The notes under the pieces are model-generated. The model saw only the letters and a list, made by a program, of their open reading frames with translations, had not been told where the DNA came from and made no database searches. A DNA stretch of 64,000 nucleotides from Clostridia bacterium (GTDB lineage Bacteria > Bacillota > Clostridia > Oscillospirales > CAG-272). A program made the translations under genes and the position numbers. How positions within the stretch are numbered: the stretch's first letter is position 1; each line of letters starts with the position of its first letter. The stretch lies in contig JAFTOI010000017.1 in NCBI GenBank assembly GCA_017463865.1, positions 62,001-126,000 of the forward strand, given 5' to 3'. This document shows, one piece after another, positions 51,879-59,687 of this stretch.

Positions 51879-52184
51879 ATGCGAACCCGTTACGACATTC
51901 AATGTACCGCACACGCGCCGGAATCGGGCAGGGAAGCGTTTCCCGCCCGTATCCCCGGCAACCTGCAGGCCGATTCCCTTGCCGCTTACCCCGATTTTTG
52001 CCCCGACCTCCAGTATGCCGACAGTTACAAGGCCTTCATCCCCACCGAGGACTGGATCTGGACCTACACCGCCACCCCGGCCCGCCGCTTCACCGTCTGC
52101 CTTGTCGCCGACGTCAACGGCACCGCCGTCGAAAACCGCTATACCTTCGCCCTTGAGGCAGAAAGGATTGACCATCATGTCTGA
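51879..52184 (+). CDS. small unrecognised protein in ABC/DUF1854 operon
   Basis: 101 residues, 17 bases after the ABC stop, with CTGAGGTACACA before the ATG, and overlapping the DUF1854 start by eight bases. The spacing and coupling argue that it is real. No signal peptide or membrane segment. Aromatic-rich middle (DFCPDLQYADSYKAF, EDWIWTYTAT) then FTVCLVADVNGTAVENRY with beta character. No family recognised. It could be an accessory subunit of the transporter. Confidence 0.65.
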   Translation: MRTRYDIQCTAHAPESGREAFPARIPGNLQADSLAAYPDFCPDLQYADSYKAFIPTEDWIWTYTATPARRFTVCLVADVNGTAVENRYTFALEAERIDHHV

Positions 52185-52761
52185 AACAAAAGCAAAAAAG
52201 ACCGACGTCTTCTCCGACGAGGACGCGGCGCTGTTTGAAAAACGAGAGTCGATCATGCTCACCCCTGACAACGCGACCTTCTCGCGCTCTGCGGGCGGCC
52301 TGATCTCGCTGGACATCATCAATGCCAAGGGCGAGCCCGAGCACTTCGAGCGCGTCGTCGTCCTGCGCTCCTTCCCCATCACCGACCCCGATGACTACAT
52401 CGCCATCCGCGAGCCCGAGACCCGCAAGAGCAAGCGCGGCCACGAGATCGGCCTCATCGAGAACATCCACCAGTTCGACGAGGCGACCGTGTCGCTGCTG
52501 AACGAGGAGCTCGACCGCCGCTACTTCACGCCCGAGCTCTACAAGATCTACTCGGTCAAGGAAAAGTTCGGCTACTCCTACTGGGAGGCCGACACCTCAG
52601 CCGGCAAGGTCACCTTCGTGCTCAACAACCCCTCCTCGAACATCCGCATCCTCGAGGACGACCGCATCTTCATCTTCGATATCGACGGCAACTGCTTCCA
52701 GATCACCGATCCCACCAAGCTCGACCGCAACAGCTACCGGAAGATCGAGATCTACCTGTAA
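52177..52761 (+). CDS. DUF1854 family protein
   Basis: 194 residues, AAAGGATTGACC upstream. The core matches DUF1854: VVVLRSFPITDPDDYIAIRE (quoted), ETRKSKRGHEIGLIENI, LLNEELDRRYFTPELYKI, SVKEKFGYSYWEADTSAG, then IRILEDDRIFIFDIDGNCF. In some bacteria DUF1854 genes sit beside ABC exporters and cyanophycin (multi-L-arginyl-poly-Asp) genes, and databases call them cyanophycin-metabolism-associated. No cyanophycin synthetase or cyanophycinase is seen here. Soluble; probably cytosolic and partner of the flanking transporters. Confidence 0.88.
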   Translation: MSETKAKKTDVFSDEDAALFEKRESIMLTPDNATFSRSAGGLISLDIINAKGEPEHFERVVVLRSFPITDPDDYIAIREPETRKSKRGHEIGLIENIHQFDEATVSLLNEELDRRYFTPELYKIYSVKEKFGYSYWEADTSAGKVTFVLNNPSSNIRILEDDRIFIFDIDGNCFQITDPTKLDRNSYRKIEIYL

Positions 52762-52797
52762 CGCCAGCGCCATCAGCAACAAAAAGGAGAATGATCC

Positions 52798-55008
52798 ATG
52801 AAACTGATGTATGACCTTCCCGAGCAGGACGAACGCGCCTTTCAGGCCGCCGTCGGCGAGGGGGAGAAACGGATGTACTGCCTGCCCTACAACATTGAGG
52901 TCGACCGCTTTGTCTCGGGCTGGATGGTCTTTACCGATCAGTACATCTATAAGATCCTCGACGGCGAGCTGCTCGAGAAGTACAAAATGTCCGACCTCTC
53001 GGATTTCGCCACTGAAAACCTCTATGGCAGCTGCGCTTTCTACGCAAAGGAAAAGGGCGTGTCCAAGCTGCTCTGCCGCTTCATCTCGGGCCGCAACCTG
53101 CCCCGTTATTCGGTCATGGTCAAGGCCTGCGAGATCCTCGCCGAGGGGGGCAGCAAGGAACCCCTGACCAACGGTGAGCCCGAGCGCTACTGCCCCAAGT
53201 GCGGACGCCCCTTCGTCGTCCACACCAAGATCTGCCCCTTCTGCCAGAACAAGAAGGACGTCTACCTCAAGCTCTGGGCCATGACCAAGGGCCTGCGCCT
53301 GATGATGTTTTTCCCGCTGATCGCTGCCGCCTTCGCGATGGCCTTCCGCTTCATCGTTCCCGCCGTCCAGCGCCACGCCATTGATAACTTCATCGAGCCC
53401 GCCCTCGGCGTCGAGCGGGGCTCCATGACCGAGTTCATCCTCATTGTCGCGGCTATTGTCTCACTCGATATCTGCCACCGCGCCATCGACGTCATCAAAC
53501 AGCGCATGGCGGCTTTCTCGGGTAACAAATTCACCCTGATGCTCCGCACGCTGCTCTTCGAGAAGATTCAGACCCTTTCCATGTCGTCGGTGCAGAAAAA
53601 GTCAACCGGTGACCTGATGGGCCGTATCAACAACGACGTCTCGGTCGTGCAGAACTTCATCACCGGCAACCTGCCTACCTACTTCTCGCAGCTCTTCTCG
53701 TTCATTCTGGCGCTGATTCTTCTGCTCTGGCTCAACCCCCTGATGTGCCTCTTCGTCTTCATCCCGCTGCCCCTGACGGTGTACATCATCGGCCGCTTCT
53801 GGACCACCGTCCAGCAGCGCAACGTCCACGCCTGGATCATCGCCAACCGCACCAACCGCCACCTGCAGGATATCCTCAACGGTATCCGCGTCGTCAAGGC
53901 CTTCGGCAGCGAGGAGCGCGAGATCGTCCGCTTCGAGCAGTACACCGAACGCCAGGCCGCGCAGGACGAGTCGAACGCCAAGCTGTTCGACACCGTCTTC
54001 CCGCTGCTCGGCTTCGCGCTGAAGCTCGGCAACTACCTTATCCTGCTCTACGGTAACCTCAAGGTGTTCGCCGGCGGGATGACCATCGGTGCGCTGAACC
54101 AGTTCAACAGCTACGCCAGCATCATCTATGAGCCGATGATGCAGATCACCGTTATCCCCCGTAACATCTCGGCTTTCCTGACCTCGCTCGGCAAGATCTT
54201 CGAGATCCTCGAGGAAGAGCCCGAGGTCGCCGATATCGGCCTGCCGATCGACATCTCCATCGAGGGCGATATCAGCATCCGCAACGTCACCTTCGGCTAC
54301 GACAGCTACAACCCCGTCCTCGAGAACATCAACCTCGAGGTCAAGCAGGGCGAGATGATCGGTATCGTCGGCCACTCGGGCTGCGGCAAGACCACCCTCA
54401 TCAACCTCCTGATGCGTCTCTATGACGTCACCGAGGGCGCAATCTACATCGACGATGTCAACATCAAAGACATCTCGCAGAACGCTCTCCGCTCGCAGAT
54501 CGGCGTCGTGCTGCAGGAGACCCACCTCTTCTCGGGCTCGATCCGCGACAATATCCGCTATTCCAAGCCGCACGCCACCAACGAGGAGGTCATTCAGGCC
54601 GCACGCCTCGCCAATGCGCACGACTTCATCATCAACCTGCCCGAGGGCTACAACACCATGGTCGGCGAGAAGGGCTTCTCGCTCTCCGGCGGCGAGCGCC
54701 AGCGTATCGCCATCGCCCGCGCGCTGATCCACGACCCGCGCATTCTGATCCTCGACGAGGCCACGGCCGCACTCGACACCGAGACCGAGAAGCTGATCCA
54801 GGATGCCATCAACAAGCTGACTCAGGGCCGCACCACCTTCTCGATTGCGCACCGTCTCTCGACCCTGCGCAACGCAGACAAGCTGATCGTCCTCGATCGC
54901 GGCAAGGTGGCGGAATTTGGAACGCACAGCGAGCTGCTTGAGCAGCGCGGCATCTACTATAAGCTCGTCATGGCACAGCAGCGCGCCGCGCTTCAAAAGC
55001 AGAATTAA
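52798..55008 (+). CDS. ABC exporter half-transporter with zinc-ribbon N-terminal extension (second)
   Basis: 736 residues, AAAAAGGAG upstream. The first 130 residues look like a PH-type beta domain (YNIEVDRFVSGWMVFTDQYI, YKILDGELLEKYKMSDL) and end in a zinc ribbon CPKCGRPFVVHTKICPFC. Six membrane helices (about 165-460) include LMMFFPLIAAAFAMAFRFIV. Nucleotide domain: Walker A GHSGCGKTT (about 522), [10 protein letters not shown] and [12 protein letters not shown], intact. It pairs with the first half-transporter, and both carry extensions of the same type although the sequences differ. A terminator closes the operon. Confidence 0.92.
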   Translation: MKLMYDLPEQDERAFQAAVGEGEKRMYCLPYNIEVDRFVSGWMVFTDQYIYKILDGELLEKYKMSDLSDFATENLYGSCAFYAKEKGVSKLLCRFISGRNLPRYSVMVKACEILAEGGSKEPLTNGEPERYCPKCGRPFVVHTKICPFCQNKKDVYLKLWAMTKGLRLMMFFPLIAAAFAMAFRFIVPAVQRHAIDNFIEPALGVERGSMTEFILIVAAIVSLDICHRAIDVIKQRMAAFSGNKFTLMLRTLLFEKIQTLSMSSVQKKSTGDLMGRINNDVSVVQNFITGNLPTYFSQLFSFILALILLLWLNPLMCLFVFIPLPLTVYIIGRFWTTVQQRNVHAWIIANRTNRHLQDILNGIRVVKAFGSEEREIVRFEQYTERQAAQDESNAKLFDTVFPLLGFALKLGNYLILLYGNLKVFAGGMTIGALNQFNSYASIIYEPMMQITVIPRNISAFLTSLGKIFEILEEEPEVADIGLPIDISIEGDISIRNVTFGYDSYNPVLENINLEVKQGEMIGIVGHSGCGKTTLINLLMRLYDVTEGAIYIDDVNIKDISQNALRSQIGVVLQETHLFSGSIRDNIRYSKPHATNEEVIQAARLANAHDFIINLPEGYNTMVGEKGFSLSGGERQRIAIARALIHDPRILILDEATAALDTETEKLIQDAINKLTQGRTTFSIAHRLSTLRNADKLIVLDRGKVAEFGTHSELLEQRGIYYKLVMAQQRAALQKQN

Positions 55009-55020
55009 CAATTTATTCAC

Positions 55021-55053
55021 AGGGAAGGAGCCTCGTGCTCCTTCCCGTTTTTT
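55021..55053 (+). terminator. intrinsic terminator of ABC/DUF1854 operon
   Basis: GGGAAGGAGC, loop CTCGT, GCTCCTTCCC, then GTTTTTTG. Confidence 0.9.
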
Positions 55054-55123
55054 GTTATCTCTTCACAGTTGCGATCTTCAACTGCAATTCTCAAAATTGG
55101 AGAAAATATTATCGCAGGCTCAA

Positions 55124-55152
55124 TTGACTCCACTATTGGTTTCGTGTATAAT
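55124..55152 (+). promoter_or_regulatory. promoter of XRE/transglutaminase operon
   Basis: TTGACT (55124-55129), 17-base spacer, TATAAT (55147-55152). Confidence 0.8.
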
Positions 55153-55214
55153 AGAACCAGCAAGAGGAAAGCGCGTACCAAATGCCGAAACACGACACAA
55201 CAGGAGGAATCATC

Positions 55215-56090
55215 ATGAATTTTGCAGAAAATCTGGCCGCGCTGCGCAAGGCGCGGGGCGAGACACAGGAACAGCTGGGTGAGGCGCTGGGCGTCTCGGG
55301 TAAGACTATCTCCAAGTGGGAGTCGGCGGCGAGCGAACCGGATCTGGGGATGTTGGCGGCGCTGAGTGCACACTTTGCGGTGAGTACCGACGAGCTGCTC
55401 GGCCGGCCGAAGCCGACCGACGCGGTGGCGATGATGCGCGCCGAGCTGGCGGCGGAGCCGACCATGGCCGGGAAATTCTGCCGGGCGAACAAGTACGCGA
55501 GCGGGCTGGTCGAGTCGATGTTCGGCGATCTGCGCACAGCGGAGGATGAGCCGCTGGGTGATGCCATTCCCGCGCCTGCCTTCCGGGATGGAGAATACCG
55601 CACCATCGTCCAGCACCCGATGGGGACGCTGGTCAGCTATTACACAGGGGATGTCAGAGTTGCGGCGCAGGTGTGGCGCAATGAGGCTGATTTTGCCTGG
55701 CTGCGCGATGACCGCGAGCGGATGGCAGAATTCTTTGCGCTGTTCGCCGACCCGGACATGCTGGCGCTGCTCTATGTGCTGGAGCGGCTCGATTTTTCGC
55801 AGGACTTCACGGCGGCCTACGCCGCCGAGCATGCGGGGATCAACGAAGAAAAGGCGGCAGCACTGCTCGACCGGCTGCTGAAGATCAAGGGGTATCGGTA
55901 CAACAGCGGCGCATTGTCCAAGTCGAAGCTCGAGACCCTCGATGGTGAGCGCACGGTGTATAACTTCAATGGCTGCGGGACGACGATGGCCATCCTGTCG
56001 CTGGCACGCGCGCTGGTGACCGGCTGGAACAGCAACCGCAATGCCTACAACGACTGCGGCAAAATGATCGGTGAGAGGTGGACGAAGTGA
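55215..56090 (+). CDS. XRE-family regulator, first of coupled pair
   Basis: 291 residues; AGGAGG lies before the ATG. Helix-turn-helix at 1-65: LAALRKARGETQEQLGEALG, SGKTISKWESAASEPDLGML, SAHFAVSTDELLG. The 220-residue C-terminal part is of unknown type, with WLRDDRERMAEFFALFADPD and a helical bundle. The stop overlaps the next start by TGATG, and a transglutaminase-like protein follows, so three genes form one operon. Not closely related to the regulators at 31-33 kb outside the DNA-binding domain. Confidence 0.85.
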   Translation: MNFAENLAALRKARGETQEQLGEALGVSGKTISKWESAASEPDLGMLAALSAHFAVSTDELLGRPKPTDAVAMMRAELAAEPTMAGKFCRANKYASGLVESMFGDLRTAEDEPLGDAIPAPAFRDGEYRTIVQHPMGTLVSYYTGDVRVAAQVWRNEADFAWLRDDRERMAEFFALFADPDMLALLYVLERLDFSQDFTAAYAAEHAGINEEKAAALLDRLLKIKGYRYNSGALSKSKLETLDGERTVYNFNGCGTTMAILSLARALVTGWNSNRNAYNDCGKMIGERWTK

Positions 56091-56911
56091 TGCTCGGCGA
56101 AAACATCCGCGCGTACCGTGCAAAGCTGAATCTGACGCAGGAGCAGCTGGGCGAGAAGATCGGCGTCTCGGCGCAGGCTGTCTCGAAGTGGGAGAACGAC
56201 AACGCGCTCCCCGACACGGCGCTTCTGCCCGACCTGGCTGACGCGCTGTCGGTGAGCGTTGACGCGCTCTTCGGCCGCAGGGCGGCGAGCGAGGGGGACG
56301 CGATCCGCGCGCTGTACGACTATTTCGCGGCGCAGAAGGAGATCGATTTCCTGATGATCTGGGAGATGCTCTATCATGCGCACATGATCACCTGGAGCGG
56401 ATTCGAGCCCGACGTGCCGCGTCTGCCCCAGAAGCACAGCCGCTGCCAGTATTTCCGCGACGACGGCTTCTGCCACGCGGTTTACGGCGCAGAGCACGCA
56501 GTGCTCGTCGCCGCGCCCAAGCCGGCCGGCGGCTGGGACGATCTCTTCACCGACAATGCGGCGGTCGTGACCATGCTGGCCGCGCTTGCCGATGCCGACA
56601 CCCGCCGCGCCCTGCGCTGGCTCTGCCAGCACACCAGCGGGTATCGGTTCCTCTTCCCGGTGCTGATGCGGGATGCGGCCATCCCGGCTGAGGCTGAGGA
56701 AAAGGTGCGGGAAAACCTGCTGGCGATGAAGCTGCTGAGCGCCATGCCCATCATCATTGACGGAATCGAGCAAATGACCTATCACTACTGGGCCAAGCCG
56801 CAGTTTGCCGTCATCTGGCTGCTGCTGGAGGATTACGCCGGCGATAGCTGGTTCAACTACCAGACCAACGCGCAGAGCGAGCCCATGCTGAGGAGGAATG
56901 AACATGTCTGA
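56090..56911 (+). CDS. XRE-family regulator, second of coupled pair
   Basis: 273 residues from the ATG that overlaps the upstream stop; an in-frame GTG at 56078 is an alternative. Helix-turn-helix: IRAYRAKLNLTQEQLGEKIG, SAQAVSKWENDNALPDTALL, LADALSVSVDALFG. The 200-residue C-terminal domain contains HSRCQYFRDDGFCHAVYGAE and a helical end, and differs from its neighbour. Two consecutive regulators with different sensor regions suggest a heteromeric or two-signal switch. The 3' end overlaps the next gene by eight bases. Confidence 0.83.
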   Translation: MLGENIRAYRAKLNLTQEQLGEKIGVSAQAVSKWENDNALPDTALLPDLADALSVSVDALFGRRAASEGDAIRALYDYFAAQKEIDFLMIWEMLYHAHMITWSGFEPDVPRLPQKHSRCQYFRDDGFCHAVYGAEHAVLVAAPKPAGGWDDLFTDNAAVVTMLAALADADTRRALRWLCQHTSGYRFLFPVLMRDAAIPAEAEEKVRENLLAMKLLSAMPIIIDGIEQMTYHYWAKPQFAVIWLLLEDYAGDSWFNYQTNAQSEPMLRRNEHV

Positions 56912-57734
56912 TTTGAAGCCATATTTTAACAATATTGAAGCATTCGGGAATTATCCCGTTGACCCGACAGGCTTTACCTATGCGTTTTCTCGTCTGCCGC
57001 AATTGGGGGAGATCTTCTCCGGGCTGAGCCTTGCGGAGACGGCCGGTGACGGCGATACCTTGATGAAGGCGCGCCGCGTCATGCAGTGGGTGGCCGACTA
57101 TACGACCTACGATGGCGCCAGCCCGCTTGGCCCTGCACGGCCCGGCAAGATCATCAAATTTGCGATCGAAGAGAAGAAGCCGATCAACTGCGCGAACCGG
57201 GCGATCCTGTTTTGTGATGCGCTGGTCTCGCTTGGGATTTTCGCCCTTCCTGTTAATCTTCAACATCGCCCCTATCTGCCGGCGGAAAGCCGTCTGGACG
57301 ATTCGTGCCACAGCCATGTGATCGCGCAGGTCTGGCTGCCCGAGCGGGGCTGGTGGGCGGCGTTTGATCCGTCGTTCAACACCTATTTTACCGACAGCGC
57401 GGGCGATCCTGTCAGCATTCCCGCGATGCTGCGCATGCAGCGGACCGACGACAAGGCGCGTTCGGTCGATAATCTGACGGGCGAGCCGACGGAGAATGGG
57501 GCGTTGTGTACGCAGATCGGTCTGTTCGATGTCAGCGTGTTTCCGGGGAATGATTTTACGTACCGATATCATTGGGACGAACTGGTGTTTCTGGTTCCGC
57601 GGGCCTATCTCGACATAGTCGCAAAATCAGCTCCCGATGACGGTTGGGAGGTTTGGCACAACAGGCTGCTGAACAGCAGGAAGATTTCGATGGCTGATCT
57701 TGAGGGCGAGCCGCGCTGGGTGGATTGTGTGTGA
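56904..57734 (+). CDS. transglutaminase-like domain protein
   Basis: 276 residues; start chosen seven bases after AGGAGG. The centre shows the Cys-His-Asp arrangement of the transglutaminase/protease superfamily: PINCANRAILFCDALVSLG (Cys in NCAN), HSHVIAQVWLPERGWWAAFD (His, then Asp in FDPSFNTYF). No signal peptide is visible, so it acts inside the cell. Could be a protease, amidase or peptide cyclase. Translationally coupled to two XRE regulators, which is unusual for this family. Confidence 0.8.
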   Translation: MSDLKPYFNNIEAFGNYPVDPTGFTYAFSRLPQLGEIFSGLSLAETAGDGDTLMKARRVMQWVADYTTYDGASPLGPARPGKIIKFAIEEKKPINCANRAILFCDALVSLGIFALPVNLQHRPYLPAESRLDDSCHSHVIAQVWLPERGWWAAFDPSFNTYFTDSAGDPVSIPAMLRMQRTDDKARSVDNLTGEPTENGALCTQIGLFDVSVFPGNDFTYRYHWDELVFLVPRAYLDIVAKSAPDDGWEVWHNRLLNSRKISMADLEGEPRWVDCV

Positions 57735-57823
57735 TCGTTTGGGGTGGAGGCATTTTTGCGGCAAATCAGTGGGAAAATCCACTTGGATTTTGGTGGATGG
57801 GGTTCCCGCGCATCCGCGCGGGA

Positions 57824-57986
57824 CACCTCATCCGGCGCTGCGCGCCAGCCTTCCAGCTGAGCTTTGCTCAGCCCAAGGGGAAGGCTTATCAAGGTTCGCT
57901 GTACGTTGCAGCCTTCCCCTTGAGGGGAAGGTGGCAGCCCGTAAGGCTGACGGATGAGGTGTTCCCTTGCTTTTGTAACAATTTTC
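57824..57986 (+). repeat. family A repeat, copy 6
   Basis: CACCTCATCCGGCGCTGCG, CAGCTGAGCTTTGCTCAGC hairpin, CTTCCCCTTGAGGGGAAGG arms, CGGATGAGGTG, then GCTTTTGTAACAATTTTC. Upstream of the second ECF sigma gene. The 57735-57823 part of the gap shows nothing recognisable. Confidence 0.85.
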
Positions 57987-58006
57987 TAAAGAAATAAATT
58001 TTCATG

Positions 58007-58053
58007 CGTAACCTTTTCCGATTTTTTCGGTTCTGATGGTTGAAAGGAGGCGA
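58007..58053 (+). promoter_or_regulatory. candidate ECF-type promoter/leader of second sigma gene
   Basis: CGTAACCTTTTCCGA at 58007, then TTCGGTTCTGATGG and TTGAAAGGAGGCGAGAG. Aligns base for base with the leader of the other sigma gene at 15098; the two share CGTRACC, TCCGA, the CT-ATGG block and the whole ribosome site. Confidence 0.55.
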
Positions 58054-58058
58054 GAGCC

Positions 58059-58598
58059 ATGGATGACTCTGCCATCATCACCTTATACGAATCGCGCGAC
58101 GAGGCGGCCATTGATGCCACTGCGCGGCAGTACGGACGCCTGTGTGTCGCCATTGCACAGGGCATTCTCGGCAGCCGCGAGGATGCTGAGGAGTGCGCCG
58201 CTGACGCCTATCTGCGGCTGTGGAACGCCATCCCGCCGGCCAAACCGCAGTCGCTGGCGGCCTATCTGGGACGCATCGTGCGCAATATCGCGCTCAGCGC
58301 CGCCGAGAAGCGGCAGGCACAGAAGCGGGGCGGGGAAGTGCTGCCCTTGCTCGACGAACTGAGCGAGTGTCTGCCTGCCGCCGAGCCGGAGGGGGAGATC
58401 AGTGCCATTCTTGATCGCTTCCTCGCCAGCTTGCCCGACGACAACCGCCGGCTGTTTCTGCGGCGGTACTGGTACTGCGACAGCACGCGCACGCTTGCCC
58501 GCCGGTTTGGCCTCGGCGAGGGGGCAGTCAAGCTGCGCCTGCACCGCATGCGGGAGGCGCTGCGAAAAGAGCTCGAAAAGGAGGGGATCGAGGTATGA
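58059..58598 (+). CDS. ECF-type RNA polymerase sigma factor
   Basis: 179 residues, normal for the class. Region 2: LYESRDEAAIDATARQYG, SREDAEECAADAYLRLWNAI, LAAYLGRIVRNIALS. Region 4: LPDDNRRLFLRRYWYCDSTR, LGEGAVKLRLHRMREALRK. AAAGGAGGCGAGAGCC lies before the ATG. The last four bases overlap the anti-sigma-like gene (ATGA). It could direct its own transcription through the CGTAACC element upstream. Confidence 0.92.
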   Translation: MDDSAIITLYESRDEAAIDATARQYGRLCVAIAQGILGSREDAEECAADAYLRLWNAIPPAKPQSLAAYLGRIVRNIALSAAEKRQAQKRGGEVLPLLDELSECLPAAEPEGEISAILDRFLASLPDDNRRLFLRRYWYCDSTRTLARRFGLGEGAVKLRLHRMREALRKELEKEGIEV

Positions 58599-59647
58599 CG
58601 AGAGAAGAGCTGTTCGGGGTCATCGGTGACGTGCGGGAGGAATGGATCGCCGATGCCGGCGAGGATAATGTGCGCCGCGTGACCCGCGCCCGGCGGGCGG
58701 GGCGGTTTGCGCGAAGGTTTGGAGCGGTTGCAGCTTGTCTGGCGATCCTCCTGACGGTGGGGTATCGGTTTGTCTGCTGGTATTTCCCAACGGGGGGATA
58801 TGAGCAGGTGCTCAGGATCAAGCCGATCGTGCTGCACGGGCGACTGATGTCCTATGCGATGGAACGGCTTGGCGAGGGACAGCAGATGCTGCTTGCCGCT
58901 CGGCTGGGGGATGTTGTGTGGGAGAACGGTGAAACGACGGCATGGAAGCTGAGGGGGCGGGAGGACTATGCCGAGCTGATCTTCAGCGATGGGGACACCT
59001 ATCAGCTGGGGCGGCTGGAGGATTACAGCGCTCTGCCTGAGGGATGGACGATTGAATTGGAAAAATATGTTGAATGGATTTACGCTCCGCTGATGACGCC
59101 CGAGGAATGGCAGCAGATCGATACCTCGGCATATACCTTTGCCGAGGTCCTGCGGGAGATCTATTGCGTCGACAGTGCCGACGACATTGCGTGGGTGAAG
59201 TTTGAGAAGAGCGGCATTGACAATACGGATGTGGGAAGATCGGTCAAGGTGAAGACCGTGACGCTCCGCGACGCCGACGAGATCGCGCAGGTGTGGGATA
59301 TTCTTTGGAGTCTGACGCCGATCGGTCACTACGCCGAACGCCCGCAGCCGACCGTGCCGAAGCCGGAAGATGTTCTGTCGGTGCAGATCGTGCGGGATGT
59401 GACGGTGAAGTTTAAAAACGGCTCGACGCTCAGTTTTGAGTATACCCCTGCCGGTGGTGAGGATTGTGCGCTGTTCTACCGGCTTGAGGGGGTAAACTAC
59501 TATTACCTCACCGTCGAGCAGAACCACGCGCTCATCGATCTTGCGGGCATCAGCTTCGCGCCGACGCCCATCCCCGAGACTGATCCCCCGCAGGGGGTGT
59601 GCGAGACTGCGGCGGTCGCGCCTGTCCCCGAGACGATCTCCGAATAA
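58595..59647 (+). CDS. putative membrane anti-sigma factor
   Basis: 350 residues, translationally coupled to the sigma gene. A short cytosolic N-terminus (MTREELFGVIGDVREEWIAD) would bind the sigma factor, a single membrane segment AACLAILLTVGYRFVCWYF is at about 46-64, and a 285-residue outer domain follows (YAELIFSDGDTYQLGRLEDY, KVKTVTLRDADEIAQVWDIL, TVKFKNGSTLSFEYTP). The topology and position are those of regulatory anti-sigma partners; no zinc-binding motif is seen. The signal sensed is unknown. Confidence 0.78.
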   Translation: MTREELFGVIGDVREEWIADAGEDNVRRVTRARRAGRFARRFGAVAACLAILLTVGYRFVCWYFPTGGYEQVLRIKPIVLHGRLMSYAMERLGEGQQMLLAARLGDVVWENGETTAWKLRGREDYAELIFSDGDTYQLGRLEDYSALPEGWTIELEKYVEWIYAPLMTPEEWQQIDTSAYTFAEVLREIYCVDSADDIAWVKFEKSGIDNTDVGRSVKVKTVTLRDADEIAQVWDILWSLTPIGHYAERPQPTVPKPEDVLSVQIVRDVTVKFKNGSTLSFEYTPAGGEDCALFYRLEGVNYYYLTVEQNHALIDLAGISFAPTPIPETDPPQGVCETAAVAPVPETISE

Positions 59648-59652
59648 ACGAA

Positions 59653-59687
59653 AGAAGAGCGAACCTGTGTTCGCTCTTCTCGCTTTT
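59653..59687 (+). terminator. terminator of sigma/anti-sigma operon
   Basis: AGAAGAGCGAAC CTGT GTTCGCTCTTCT followed by CGCTTTT. It lies against the 3' end of the convergent exonuclease gene. Confidence 0.75.

Noticed and set aside
46621..51912. Long antisense frames opposite the EF-G-like and first ABC genes
   Set aside because: No motifs, very Val/Asp/Leu-rich composition typical of shadow frames, and no promoter or ribosome site.
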